The translations under genes and the position numbers were made by a program. A stretch of 64,000 bases of DNA from Planococcus sp. SK3692. Lineage in GTDB: Bacteria; Bacillota; Bacilli; Bacillales_A; Planococcaceae. Positions 46,583 to 54,590 of this stretch are shown here, in pieces. Positions within the stretch are counted from its first letter, which is position 1. Every line of letters begins with the position of its first letter. The DNA lies in NCBI RefSeq assembly GCF_028890485.2, contig NZ_JARCHV010000002.1:248001-312000 (forward strand). Direction: 5' to 3'. The notes below the pieces were generated by a model. The model saw only the letters and a program-made list of their open reading frames with translations, ran no database searches and was not told the origin of the DNA.

Positions 46583-47422
46583 ATGAATAAAAAATTTACA
46601 ACGGCAGGCGTAATTTTAACAGCAGGCATGCTTTTGGCAGCCTGTGGATCGGATGACTCAACCACCGGCTCGGAAGGATCAAGCGAAGGAGCGGCAGGCA
46701 GTGATTTGAACCTTCTTGAAGAAGGGCAATTTACGACTGCTTCTAGTGGACTATACAAACCGTTCAGTTTTGAAGAAGGCGGCGAACTTAAAGGGTTTGA
46801 CATTGATATCGGCAATGCCATTGCAGAAGAAATGGGACTGGAACCAAGTCCAGTGACTACGCCATTTGAAACAATTATCCAGGGGTTAAATTCAAACCGC
46901 TTTGACGCTATTATCGGTTCGATGTCTAAAACTGCAGAGCGCGCGGAACAGGTGAGTTTCTCTGACCCTTACTATTATTCAGGCGGCGCTATTTTCGTGC
47001 GTGAAGGAACGACCGATATCCAGTCTGTTGATGATCTGGCAGATAAGAAAATTGGAGTGGTCGGCCAGACTACATATGACACGGTAGCTCAGGAGCACAC
47101 CGACGATATCCAGTACTATTCCAGTGACGTAGTAGCTTTGCAGGATTTGGAAATTGAAGGCCGCCTGGACGCTGTCATTACGGCAGACGTAGTTGGCTTT
47201 GAAGCTCAGAATGAGGGCTTGGCTGTTGAAATGGTGGGAGATCCGCTATGGGTAGAGCAACCTTCCATCGCTGTTCGTAAAGACGATGAGGAACTACTTG
47301 CTGCAGTTAATGAAGCCTTGGATACAATCATTGAGAACGGTACCTACGATGAAATTTCACAAAAATGGTTCGGCCGCAATCTCCTCGATATTGACCTTGA
47401 AGGTGTAGAAGTTCTTGAATAA
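46583..47422 (+). CDS. polar amino acid ABC transporter, binding lipoprotein
   Basis: A 279-residue periplasmic-type binding protein (SBP_bac_3). The signal peptide ends in a lipobox (MLLAAC, Cys about 21), followed by a Ser/Gly-rich linker; the mature domain starts near LNLLEEGQFTTASSGLYKPFSFEEGGELKGFDIDIGNAIAEEMG. FDAIIGSMSKTAERAEQVSFSDPYYYSGG is the characteristic hinge region. ATG 46583 follows AAAGGGGAGAG. First gene of a binding protein, permease, ATPase operon. The amino acid is not determinable; glutamine, cystine and arginine binders look similar at this resolution. Confidence 0.88.
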   Translation: MNKKFTTAGVILTAGMLLAACGSDDSTTGSEGSSEGAAGSDLNLLEEGQFTTASSGLYKPFSFEEGGELKGFDIDIGNAIAEEMGLEPSPVTTPFETIIQGLNSNRFDAIIGSMSKTAERAEQVSFSDPYYYSGGAIFVREGTTDIQSVDDLADKKIGVVGQTTYDTVAQEHTDDIQYYSSDVVALQDLEIEGRLDAVITADVVGFEAQNEGLAVEMVGDPLWVEQPSIAVRKDDEELLAAVNEALDTIIENGTYDEISQKWFGRNLLDIDLEGVEVLE

Positions 47423-47449
47423 TGATTTGAAGTAAAGAGGGGGATGTGT

Positions 47450-48118
47450 ATGCCAGAATTACTTGTCACGGTTTATGATGTTTTTATTCGAACCTATCCA
47501 GGCTTCCTGGAAGCGACACTCGTCACATTGCAATTGACGGCTGTTGGTGTAATTCTCGGGACGCTGATTGGCTTAGTTTTTGCGTTGATGAAAATATCAG
47601 GTTCTAAAATTTTACAAGCAATTGCCAACATCTATATTACAATCATTCGCGGGACACCTTTGATTGTTCAAATCATGTTTTTGTATTTTGGAATTGTTGA
47701 GTTTTACACGATGTCTAACTTCTGGGCAGGGGCGATTGCGCTCGGCGTCCATAACGGCGCATATATCGCGGAGATTTTCCGTGGGGCGATCCAAGGGGTG
47801 GACCCAGGCCAGCGCGAAGCCAGTATGTCACTTGGGATGAATCGCAAGCAGACGATGCAGCGGATTGTATTCCCGCAAGCACTGCGCCGATCCATCCCGC
47901 CGCTTGGCAACCAGTTCATCATCACGTTGAAAGATTCATCGCTTGTCTATATTATCGGTGTCGCGGAAATCTTTTCCCTCGGCAATCGGGAAGCTGCGCA
48001 GTCCTATCAGCCATTCGAATCATTTCTGGTCGTCGGGGTTTACTACCTCGTGCTCGTCATGATTTTCACGCTGCTCTTGCGCCTGTATGAAAACCGGCTT
48101 GATGTGGACAAAACCTAA
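47450..48118 (+). CDS. polar amino acid ABC transporter permease
   Basis: A 222-residue membrane subunit of the HisMQ/GlnP type with about five helices. LEATLVTLQLTAVGVILGTLIGLVFALMKIS is the HEQRo-type N-terminal signature, and the EAA loop reads REASMSLGMNRKQTMQRIVFPQALRRSIPPLGNQFI. A single permease gene implies a homodimeric channel. Of the two ATGs (47444 and 47450), the second is correctly spaced from AGAGGGGG. It is followed 12 nt later by the ATPase gene. The C-terminus ends in a cytoplasmic tail (RLYENRLDVDKT). Confidence 0.9.
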   Translation: MPELLVTVYDVFIRTYPGFLEATLVTLQLTAVGVILGTLIGLVFALMKISGSKILQAIANIYITIIRGTPLIVQIMFLYFGIVEFYTMSNFWAGAIALGVHNGAYIAEIFRGAIQGVDPGQREASMSLGMNRKQTMQRIVFPQALRRSIPPLGNQFIITLKDSSLVYIIGVAEIFSLGNREAAQSYQPFESFLVVGVYYLVLVMIFTLLLRLYENRLDVDKT

Positions 48119-48130
48119 GGAGGCGCAATT

Positions 48131-48853
48131 ATGATTATTGGAGAGAATATACACAAATCCTTTGGTGATCTCGAGGTGTTGAAGGGCGTGGATCTCCACG
48201 TCCAGCCCCAAGAGGTGGTTGTTCTGGTCGGGGTCAGCGGATCCGGTAAAAGTACGCTGCTCAGATGCTTTAACTTCCTGGAGATGATTAACGAAGGATC
48301 CATCACGATTGACGGCAAGAAAGTCGATCCGAAAAAAGACAATTTGACGAAGATCCGCGCCGAAGTCGGCATGGTCTTCCAGCATTTCAATCTTTTCCCG
48401 CACAAGACGGTACTTGAGAATGTCATCGAAGCACCCATTACGGTCAAAAAAATGAATAAAGAAAAAGCGAAAAAGCTCGGTCGTGAACTATTGGAGAAAG
48501 TCGGCTTGAGCGATAAGGCGGATGTCTATCCGAGTAAATTATCGGGCGGGCAAAAGCAGCGCGTCGCCATTGCCCGATCGCTTGCGATGGAACCGAAAGT
48601 GATGCTCTTCGATGAGCCGACCTCAGCGCTCGATCCGGAACTTGTCGGAGAAGTGCTGCAGGTTATGAAGCAACTCGCGGAAGAAGGCATGACGATGGTC
48701 GTCGTGACCCACGAGATGAAATTCGCCAAAGAAGTGGCGGACCGCATCATCATGATCGATCAAGGAACCATCATTGAATCGGCGGACCCGCAGAATTTCT
48801 TCGGGAATCCGCAGCACGAACGCACACGACAGTTCATCCAATTGGTGGAGTAA
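48131..48853 (+). CDS. polar amino acid ABC transporter ATPase
   Basis: A 240-residue nucleotide-binding subunit (GlnQ/HisP type). Walker [10 protein letters not shown] (about 34-42), Q-loop [18 protein letters not shown], signature [34 protein letters not shown] containing Walker B, and H-loop [16 protein letters not shown]. The closing [16 protein letters not shown] is typical of amino acid importers. ATG 48131 follows AAGGAGG. Last gene of the importer operon; a strong hairpin 40 nt downstream ends it. Confidence 0.92.
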   Translation: MIIGENIHKSFGDLEVLKGVDLHVQPQEVVVLVGVSGSGKSTLLRCFNFLEMINEGSITIDGKKVDPKKDNLTKIRAEVGMVFQHFNLFPHKTVLENVIEAPITVKKMNKEKAKKLGRELLEKVGLSDKADVYPSKLSGGQKQRVAIARSLAMEPKVMLFDEPTSALDPELVGEVLQVMKQLAEEGMTMVVVTHEMKFAKEVADRIIMIDQGTIIESADPQNFFGNPQHERTRQFIQLVE

Positions 48854-48892
48854 GGATGTAAAAGGTTCATTGCCCTTTTACCGCTTACAGTC

Positions 48893-48930
48893 AAAAAAAC
48901 CAGATCCCGAAAACAGGGATCTGGTTTTTT
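48893..48930. terminator. bidirectional terminator
   Basis: Perfect 15-bp stem AAAAAACCAGATCCC and its complement with a 7-nt loop. It serves the amino acid transporter operon and the convergent lipoprotein gene. Confidence 0.92.
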
Positions 48931-48933
48931 ATA

Positions 48934-49704
48934 TTAAAGGTTGATGGTGACGTCTGCTTTTTCACGAAGTTCCGTTACAAGTGTTTGGGTAGCTTCGTTT
49001 TCTTTTTGCACTTTGACCTGTTCTTCAAGGTCTGGTTTCAGTTCTTCAAAAGCAGGGAGTTCTTCTTCACTGCCCATTTGTTCTTGTTGGGCTTTGAGTT
49101 GCTCATAGGCTGCTTCCACTTCTTCATTGCTAGGATTGGTATCTCCGGCCGACTCAGCGATCAACTGGTCTACTTTCACTTGAGTTTCGATTTGGGACAT
49201 GACTTCATCTTCCGCCATTCCTTGCTCGTTCAAGGCTGACAGGAATTCATCTTTCGACTCGAGGCCATTTTGTTTTGCTAGCTGGTCCAATGTCTCGTCC
49301 ACTTCTTCGTCGGACGCAGTCAGTTCTTGATTTTCAGCTTCCTGAACGAGCAATTTCTGGCCGACCATGCTTTCCGCCAATTGAGTTTTCAATTGATTCT
49401 GGTCGATTTCCTGGCCGGACATTTGTGCTTGCATAGCCGCTTGCTGGAATTGCCCTGTATAGGCTGTTTCAAATTCTTCTTTGCTCACTTCTTCGCCATT
49501 CACTTCGGCCACGACGTCAGGGACGCCTTCCAAATCAGGCTCTGGCATTTCCGGTTGCCCGGCACTTTCCTCGCCGCTAGGGGCTTGTTCTTCAGTTTCA
49601 GGTTGCGCGTTTTCGTTTTCTGTGGATTCATCGGCACCGCCGCATGCTGACAATACAATGAGCGATGTACCAAGGGATAGGCCTAAAAACCATTTTTTAA
49701 TCAT
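48934..49704 (-). CDS. SurA-N domain lipoprotein (PrsA-like chaperone without PPIase domain)
   Basis: A 256-residue surface lipoprotein. The signal peptide ends at LIVLSAC (lipobox, Cys about 21), followed by an acidic, Pro/Glu-rich linker (about 22-62). The SurA N-terminal chaperone-like domain begins at VVAEVNGEEVSKEEFETAYTGQFQQ and continues to KVDQLIAE, then a helical tail. The parvulin prolyl isomerase module of full PrsA is absent, so it may act as a holdase for exported proteins. ATG 49704 is chosen because GGAAGGAGA abuts the earlier ATG at 49710. Monocistronic. Confidence 0.75.
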   Translation of the reverse strand: MIKKWFLGLSLGTSLIVLSACGGADESTENENAQPETEEQAPSGEESAGQPEMPEPDLEGVPDVVAEVNGEEVSKEEFETAYTGQFQQAAMQAQMSGQEIDQNQLKTQLAESMVGQKLLVQEAENQELTASDEEVDETLDQLAKQNGLESKDEFLSALNEQGMAEDEVMSQIETQVKVDQLIAESAGDTNPSNEEVEAAYEQLKAQQEQMGSEEELPAFEELKPDLEEQVKVQKENEATQTLVTELREKADVTINL

Positions 49705-49898
49705 TGTCATTCTCCTTCCAACACATAATGTCCGGTAGTGTAACATAGCCTGGAATCACGTGTGAAGCGAGAACCCTTGGATGCTCGGTATGATGTAAAT
49801 TAATAAGACAGAAATACCTATTCTTTTTACTAATGACGTTTTCAGTCTATAAAAGAGGATAAAGACTATTAATAGAGAGAATTCGAGGAGGAGACGGC

Positions 49899-50324
49899 AT
49901 GAAAATAGCGGAAATAATGACAACTGATGTAGAGACTTGCCCGCCAACTGTGACTATCCAAGACATCGCCGCCAAGATGCGTGAAATTAATGTCGGGTCG
50001 ATTCCCATTTGTGAAGAAGGCCGCATTGTCGGCATCGTTACAGACCGGGATATCGTCCTGAGAGGCATCGCCGAAGAGCTTGGGGCCGATGCGCCCATTT
50101 CAGAAATCTTTTCGGAAACCTTGATCACCGGAACGGAAGAAATGCTTATTGAAGAGGCGGCTTCGTTGATGGCGAGGCATCAAATCCGCCGTTTGCCGAT
50201 CGTGCGCAAAGGACAAGTCATCGGCATTGTCTCGCTTGGCGATATCGCCGTAAGAGGCAAAGCGCCGCGCGAAGCGGAGAGCGCACTTGAAAAAGTTTCA
50301 GAACCGGCCAAGCCGCGCCGTTGA
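49899..50324 (+). CDS. CBS-pair domain protein
   Basis: A 141-residue protein consisting of two CBS motifs: residues 1-60 (KIAEIMTTDVETCPPTVTIQDIAAKMREINVGSIPICEEGRIVGIVTDRDIVLRG) and 70-125 (ISEIFSETLITGTEEMLIEEAASLMARHQIRRLPIVRKGQVIGIVSLGDIAVRG). Such Bateman modules bind adenosine nucleotides (AMP, ATP, c-di-AMP or NADH) and act as energy or stress sensors; the stand-alone form (YhcV-like) has no catalytic part. ATG 49899 follows GAGGAGGAG. The cupin gene begins 19 nt downstream, so the two are probably co-transcribed. Confidence 0.85.
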   Translation: MKIAEIMTTDVETCPPTVTIQDIAAKMREINVGSIPICEEGRIVGIVTDRDIVLRGIAEELGADAPISEIFSETLITGTEEMLIEEAASLMARHQIRRLPIVRKGQVIGIVSLGDIAVRGKAPREAESALEKVSEPAKPRR

Positions 50325-50343
50325 GCAGAATGGGAGGCGTGAA

Positions 50344-50643
50344 ATGGAAACAAAAGAAACCCTGAATGTGTTGGAAGAGAAAGCGAAGAAAACTGCCGCT
50401 GTGCTGCAGGTGGCGAACGCTAAAGTAATCAACATCCAATTGCGCAAAGGGGAAGCCATCCCTGAACATAATGCAGACGCAGAAGTCGTGATTGTGGTAC
50501 GAAAAGGGCGTGTTCAGTTCACAGCAGATGGCCACACGGTTGAGGCCACACCGGAAAACGTCCTGCACCTCGCCCCGATGGAAAATCACAAGCTGTTGGC
50601 ACAAGAAGACAGCGATTTATTGGTCTTTCAAATTAAAGCGTAA
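50344..50643 (+). CDS. small cupin domain protein
   Basis: A 99-residue single-domain cupin. VINIQLRKGEAIPEHNADAEVVIVVRKGRVQF corresponds to cupin motif 1 (His and Glu present: EHNADAEVV) and APMENHKLLAQEDSDLLVF to motif 2 with His. These could hold a metal ion, but no enzyme can be named. ATG 50344 follows GGGAGGCG and comes 19 nt after the CBS gene, suggesting that the two work in the same stress or metabolic response. It ends at a strong hairpin shared with the convergent gene. Confidence 0.75.
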   Translation: METKETLNVLEEKAKKTAAVLQVANAKVINIQLRKGEAIPEHNADAEVVIVVRKGRVQFTADGHTVEATPENVLHLAPMENHKLLAQEDSDLLVFQIKA

Positions 50644-50679
50644 AAAACCCTCTCGAGAAGCTGCTCGAGAGGGTTTTTT
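50642..50679. terminator. bidirectional terminator
   Basis: Perfect 16-bp stem AAAAAACCCTCTCGAG and its complement, 6-nt loop. It ends the CBS-cupin operon and the convergent rluF operon. Confidence 0.93.
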
Positions 50680-51394
50680 ACCATTCTACTTGTTCAGGGT
50701 ATTCAGCCTGGATACCGATTTCATGGATCGGCTGTTTTCCGGGAACTGCCGCATTGATGACTTGTTGGCGGAATGTTTGGTATTCGGAATCCTGGAGCGT
50801 CAGTTTCATGGCGATGGCAGATAAGCTTTTTTCACGCTGCTGCCTATTCATGCCGATGTATTTCAAGTTCAGCAGGTCGACATATTGAATGGCGTAATCG
50901 TTGACCGAAGGCGATTTGCGGAATGCTTCCAAGATCGCTGCATATTCTTCATTCGGCACATGGCCTTGCAAGCACTCAAGGACGAGTGCCTGGAATTTTG
51001 CAATCACTGGCGCGTAGGCATCAGCCAGCAAGTCGCCGCGCTTGTCCTCGTAGAGCCGGACAAAATCCCGGAGTGCATAAGCTGTGTACAAAAGCTCTGG
51101 CCAAAGCACTTCTACCGAGAAATAAATATTCTTGTCGAGTGCGATAAAGCCATGCTGTTTTTTCGTATGCTCGTGCAAGCCATTGAAGACGAAATCGACA
51201 TTGCGGTCACCTTGTGCGGCATGGCGGATTTCATAGGAAACACCAAGTATCCGCAAACGAGATCCTTCATAGCCGTGGTATTCGCCTTCTTTGCCAATGA
51301 CTTTGTAGATGGCTTGGTTCAGTTCATCCAAATCGAAATAATCTCCGCTGATCTTGACGCCAGTATGGTTCGGCGTCGTTTTCATGCTTAGCAT
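50678..51394 (-). CDS. conserved protein of unknown function (DUF6904-like)
   Basis: A 238-residue soluble protein. The N-terminal half (KTTPNHTGVKISGDYFDLDELNQAIYKVIGKEGEYHGYEGSRLRILGVSYEIRHAAQGDRNVDFVFNGL) resembles, from memory, proteins annotated DUF6904 in Bacillus; the rest is helical with no known catalytic motif. No signal peptide or membrane segment. ATG 51394 lies 6 nt after AAGGAGG, which overlaps the end of the pseudouridine synthase gene, so the two are co-transcribed. The function is unknown, and the family name is low-certainty. Confidence 0.55.
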   Translation of the reverse strand: MLSMKTTPNHTGVKISGDYFDLDELNQAIYKVIGKEGEYHGYEGSRLRILGVSYEIRHAAQGDRNVDFVFNGLHEHTKKQHGFIALDKNIYFSVEVLWPELLYTAYALRDFVRLYEDKRGDLLADAYAPVIAKFQALVLECLQGHVPNEEYAAILEAFRKSPSVNDYAIQYVDLLNLKYIGMNRQQREKSLSAIAMKLTLQDSEYQTFRQQVINAAVPGKQPIHEIGIQAEYPEQVEW

Positions 51395-51405
51395 AAAATG
51401 CCTCC

Positions 51406-52113
51406 TTAGCGTTTCGGTTGGTAATCAAGCTGGCGGAACAGTTCCTGTTTTTCTTCTTCTGTCAGGTCGCGCCATTCACCGGCCTTCAAATTGCCAAGGC
51501 GGATGTTCATGATGCGGATGCGCTGCAGGCGTTTCACTTCGTAGCCGAGCGCTGAACACATGCGGCGGATCTGCCGGTTGAGTCCTTGCTGCAAGGTCAA
51601 TTTGAATACGTGCTTGGCGATCCGCTCAGCTTTCGCCGGAAGCGTCACTGTGTCGAGGATCTCGACGCCGCTTTCCATATTCTCCAAGAATTCATCGGTG
51701 ATTGGTTTATCGACCGTCACGATGTATTCCTTTTCATGTTCGTGCTCCGCCCGCAGGATTTCATTGACGATATCGCCGTCATTGGTCATGAGGATGAGTC
51801 CTTCTGAATCCTTATCGAGCCGCCCGACATGGAAGATGCGTTCAGGATGGTTGATGAAATCGACGATATTGCCTTCGATATGGCGTTCGGTCGTGCTGGT
51901 GATGCCGACCGGTTTATTCAGCGCCAAGTAAACGTAAGCACGCTTCGGCTGCTGGATGACTTTGCCGTCGACCCGTACTTCGTCTTCGGGCTCGACTTTG
52001 CTGCCAAGCTCTGCTTTGTGGCCGTTGATCTCGACGCGGCCGGCTTCGATGAATTTATCCGCCCCACGGCGGGAAGTAATGCCTGTTTCACTTAGGAATT
52101 TATTGATTCGCAT
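51406..52113 (-). CDS. rluF: 23S rRNA pseudouridine synthase, RluF/RsuA family
   Basis: A 235-residue RNA-modifying enzyme. An S4 RNA-binding domain (residues 1-60, MRINKFLSETGITSRRGADKFIEAGRVEINGHKAELGSKVEPEDEVRVDG) is followed by the catalytic domain. The active-site Asp lies in HVGRLDKDSEGLILMTNDGD, and KLTLQQGLNRQIRRMCSALGYEVKRLQRIRIMNIRLGNL is the conserved end. The SSTTER/HIEGNIVDFINH spacing favours RluF (U2604 of 23S rRNA) over RsuA or RluB. ATG 52113 follows AAAGGA; an upstream in-frame start lacks a signal. The DUF6904-like gene follows after 11 nt. Confidence 0.83.
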   Translation of the reverse strand: MRINKFLSETGITSRRGADKFIEAGRVEINGHKAELGSKVEPEDEVRVDGKVIQQPKRAYVYLALNKPVGITSTTERHIEGNIVDFINHPERIFHVGRLDKDSEGLILMTNDGDIVNEILRAEHEHEKEYIVTVDKPITDEFLENMESGVEILDTVTLPAKAERIAKHVFKLTLQQGLNRQIRRMCSALGYEVKRLQRIRIMNIRLGNLKAGEWRDLTEEEKQELFRQLDYQPKR

Positions 52114-52272
52114 AAAAAAATCCTTTCGCTTGTATATTTCCACTGTCTGGTCCCATTATACTCCAGATGACCCTTATAAGAAAAAAAATTGTAGGCTAAC
52201 AGTTGCAATTTTCCGATTTATTTGACAATATATAGAGGCGAGCCCTGAAATAAATGATGCGCCACACGATAT

Positions 52273-52287
52273 TTGAAAGCGTATACA
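52273..52287. promoter_or_regulatory. cre site (CcpA) upstream of aldehyde dehydrogenase
   Basis: TTGAAAGCGTATACA matches the relaxed cre consensus WTGNAANCGNWNNCW with no mismatch. It is 36 nt before the start codon and about 45 nt after a consensus TTGACA at 52222, a position expected to block transcription when glucose is present. Confidence 0.65.
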
Positions 52288-52322
52288 TAACGGGGCTAAA
52301 CCAAGCAAAGGGGAGATGTAGA

Positions 52323-53843
52323 ATGGTATATGCAGTTCCAAACACAGAGGGTGCAAAAGTAAATTTTAAAGAGCAATATGATAATTATATAAATGGTGGA
52401 TGGCAAGCGCCGAAAAACGGCCAGTATTTTGAAAATTTATCGCCTGTAAACGGCAAAGTGTTCACGAAAGTGGCGCGTTCAAGCGCAGAAGACGTCGAAT
52501 CGGCGCTGGACGCTGCGCATGCTGCGAGAGAAGCATGGGGGAAAACGTCCACGACAGAACGCGGCAATATTCTCTTGAAGATCGCTGACCGCATGGAAGA
52601 GAACCTGGAGATGCTGGCGGTCGCTGAAACTTGGGACAACGGGAAAGCGGTCCGCGAGACCTTGAACGCTGATATGCCGCTCGCTATCGACCATTTCCGT
52701 TATTTTGCCGGCGCGATTCGCGCCCAGGAAGGCGGGATCAGCCAAATCGACAACGATACGGTCGCTTATCACTTCCACGAGCCTCTTGGCGTGGTCGGCC
52801 AAATCATTCCTTGGAACTTCCCGCTTCTCATGGCGGTGTGGAAACTCGCTCCTGCACTTGCAGCAGGAAACTGTGTCGTCTTGAAGCCGGCTGAACAAAC
52901 ACCGGTCAGCATACTTGTGTGGGCTGAATTGGTCGGCGATTTGCTGCCTCCGGGCGTTCTTAACATCGTCAACGGGTTCGGGATCGAAACAGGCAAGCCG
53001 CTTGCATCGAGTCCGCGCATCAGCAAAATTGCTTTCACAGGTGAAACGACGACGGGCCGCATGATTATGCAGTATGCTTCGCAAAACCTGATTCCGGTGA
53101 CGCTTGAACTGGGCGGGAAATCACCGAACATCTTCTTCAAGGATGTCATGGACCAGGACGATGCATTCCTTGATAAAGCGGTGGAGGGGTTCGTCATGTT
53201 CGCATTGAACCAAGGCGAAGTATGTACATGCCCATCCCGTGCATTGATCCAGGAAGATATTTACGAAGAGTTTATGAAGCGCGCCATCAAGCGCGTTGAA
53301 GAAATCAAGACCGGCAACCCGCTGGATCCGGCGACGATGATGGGAGCCCAGGCCTCTACAGAGCAATTGGAAAAAATCCAATCCTATCTTGAAATCGGCA
53401 AACAGGAAGGCGCAGAAGTGTTGGCAGGGGGAGACCGCAACCGTCTGGAAGGCGATCTTTCGGAAGGCTTCTATATCCAGCCGACAGTTTTCAAAGGCGA
53501 CAACAAAATGCGCATTTTCCAAGAAGAGATTTTTGGGCCGGTACTCGCGGTTGCTACTTTCAAAACGAAAGAAGAAGCGATGGAAATTGCCAACGATACG
53601 CTTTATGGCCTGGGAGCAGGCATCTGGACGCGTGACACGAATACGGCTTACCGTTTCGGCCGCGGCATCCAGGCAGGGCGTGTATGGACAAACTGTTACC
53701 ACCAGTATCCTGCACACGCAGCATTTGGCGGCTACAAAATGTCCGGATTCGGGCGTGAGAACCATTTGATGATGCTTAGCCATTACCAAAACACGAAGAA
53801 CATGCTCGTCAGCTACAGCGAAGACAAGCTTGGATTCTTCTGA
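52323..53843 (+). CDS. aldehyde dehydrogenase (NAD-dependent, acetaldehyde type)
   Basis: A 506-residue enzyme oxidising aldehydes to acids. [34 protein letters not shown] is the cofactor region, [14 protein letters not shown] holds the general-base Glu, and [18 protein letters not shown] contains the catalytic Cys. [23 protein letters not shown] and the C-terminal GFF complete the ExaC/AldB-like subgroup. ATG 52323 follows GGGGAG. It is followed 19 nt later by a DUF779 gene, a recurring partner of this subgroup in ethanol/acetaldehyde metabolism. The cre site predicts catabolite repression. It probably has no part in the carotenoid pathway 7 kb away. Confidence 0.88.
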   Translation: MVYAVPNTEGAKVNFKEQYDNYINGGWQAPKNGQYFENLSPVNGKVFTKVARSSAEDVESALDAAHAAREAWGKTSTTERGNILLKIADRMEENLEMLAVAETWDNGKAVRETLNADMPLAIDHFRYFAGAIRAQEGGISQIDNDTVAYHFHEPLGVVGQIIPWNFPLLMAVWKLAPALAAGNCVVLKPAEQTPVSILVWAELVGDLLPPGVLNIVNGFGIETGKPLASSPRISKIAFTGETTTGRMIMQYASQNLIPVTLELGGKSPNIFFKDVMDQDDAFLDKAVEGFVMFALNQGEVCTCPSRALIQEDIYEEFMKRAIKRVEEIKTGNPLDPATMMGAQASTEQLEKIQSYLEIGKQEGAEVLAGGDRNRLEGDLSEGFYIQPTVFKGDNKMRIFQEEIFGPVLAVATFKTKEEAMEIANDTLYGLGAGIWTRDTNTAYRFGRGIQAGRVWTNCYHQYPAHAAFGGYKMSGFGRENHLMMLSHYQNTKNMLVSYSEDKLGFF

Positions 53844-53862
53844 TCAGAAAGAAGGGCTAGCT

Positions 53863-54222
53863 ATGACAGAACGGGTAATCGCCACAGACGCCGCCTTGGA
53901 GCTGATCAACACCTTGAAGGAACAGCACGGGCCATTGATGTTCCATCAATCGGGAGGCTGCTGCGATGGCAGTTCGCCGATGTGCTATCCAAAAGGTGAT
54001 TTGATGGTGGGCGGCCAGGACGTATTGATGGGTGTCATCGGCGACAGCGAGTTTTATATGCACAAGAGCCAGTTCGACTATTGGAGCCATACGCAATTGA
54101 TCATTGATGTCGTGCCTGGGCGCGGCGGGATGTTTTCGCTTGAAGGAGCAGAAGGAAAACGATTCTTGACCCGCTCACGCGTATTCACGGCAGAAGAAAC
54201 TGAAGAACTGCAAAAACAATAA
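53863..54222 (+). CDS. DUF779 protein, partner of aldehyde dehydrogenase
   Basis: A 119-residue soluble protein of the DUF779 family. The Cys/Gly-rich GPLMFHQSGGCCDGSSPMCYPKGDLMVGGQDVLMG segment (about 26-60) is its hallmark and could bind a metal or redox group. HTQLIIDVVPGRGGMFSLEGAEGKRFLTRSRVFTAEE follows. The family nearly always sits after an ExaC-type aldehyde dehydrogenase, as here, but its role (cofactor, chaperone or regulator of that enzyme) is unknown. ATG 53863 follows GAAGGG. Terminator directly after. Confidence 0.82.
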   Translation: MTERVIATDAALELINTLKEQHGPLMFHQSGGCCDGSSPMCYPKGDLMVGGQDVLMGVIGDSEFYMHKSQFDYWSHTQLIIDVVPGRGGMFSLEGAEGKRFLTRSRVFTAEETEELQKQ

Positions 54223-54225
54223 GTG

Positions 54226-54257
54226 AAAATCCCGGATGTTCGACATCTGGGATTTTT
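54226..54257 (+). terminator. terminator of the aldehyde dehydrogenase operon
   Basis: Stem AAAATCCCGGATGT with one wobble pair, 3-nt loop, T-run. Confidence 0.88.
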
Positions 54258-54401
54258 TGCGTCTATCCGCCGGAAGGAAGTACGGTAACAGAGAGCATAA
54301 AAGACATTCGTGAAGCCATTTTCACCATTTTTGAAGAGAGGGAATCGTGGAAAAAAGGGCGCCAAAATGCTATAATGATAGAATGAAAGGTGGTCATCCA
54401 T

Positions 54402-54590
54402 GTGACGAATTTAGCTAACCGGGTATCCCATGAACAAGCCAATCACGCGATTTCCTGCGCCGCACACTCTCTCGTAACGGAAGGGTTTGATGTGACCCAT
54501 GAAGACCGGAATTTTGTCCGCTCTGTCCTGACCGGAGAACGGACGGAAGCTCAATTCCACCAGGCCATCAAAGCACGCTTCGATGTCTAA
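54402..54590 (+). CDS. VbhA-type antitoxin of the Fic system
   Basis: A 62-residue helical protein. Residues 9-33 (SHEQANHAISCAAHSLVTEGFDVTH) contain the inhibitory motif (S/T)XXXE(G/N) as S23-L-V-T-E27-G28. In VbhA this glutamate blocks the Fic ATP site by pairing with the second Arg of the toxin motif. GTG 54402 is preferred over GTG 54390 because AAAGGTGG (54387-54394) is 7-8 nt before it. Its end overlaps the Fic start by 8 nt, so antitoxin and toxin are translationally coupled, antitoxin first. A perfect TATAAT lies at 54371. Confidence 0.75.
   Translation: MTNLANRVSHEQANHAISCAAHSLVTEGFDVTHEDRNFVRSVLTGERTEAQFHQAIKARFDV

Noticed and set aside
52323-53843. Aldehyde dehydrogenase as the carotenoid aldehyde dehydrogenase of the pigment pathway
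   Set aside because: It is 7 kb from the locus, pairs with DUF779, belongs to the acetaldehyde subgroup and has its own cre site.
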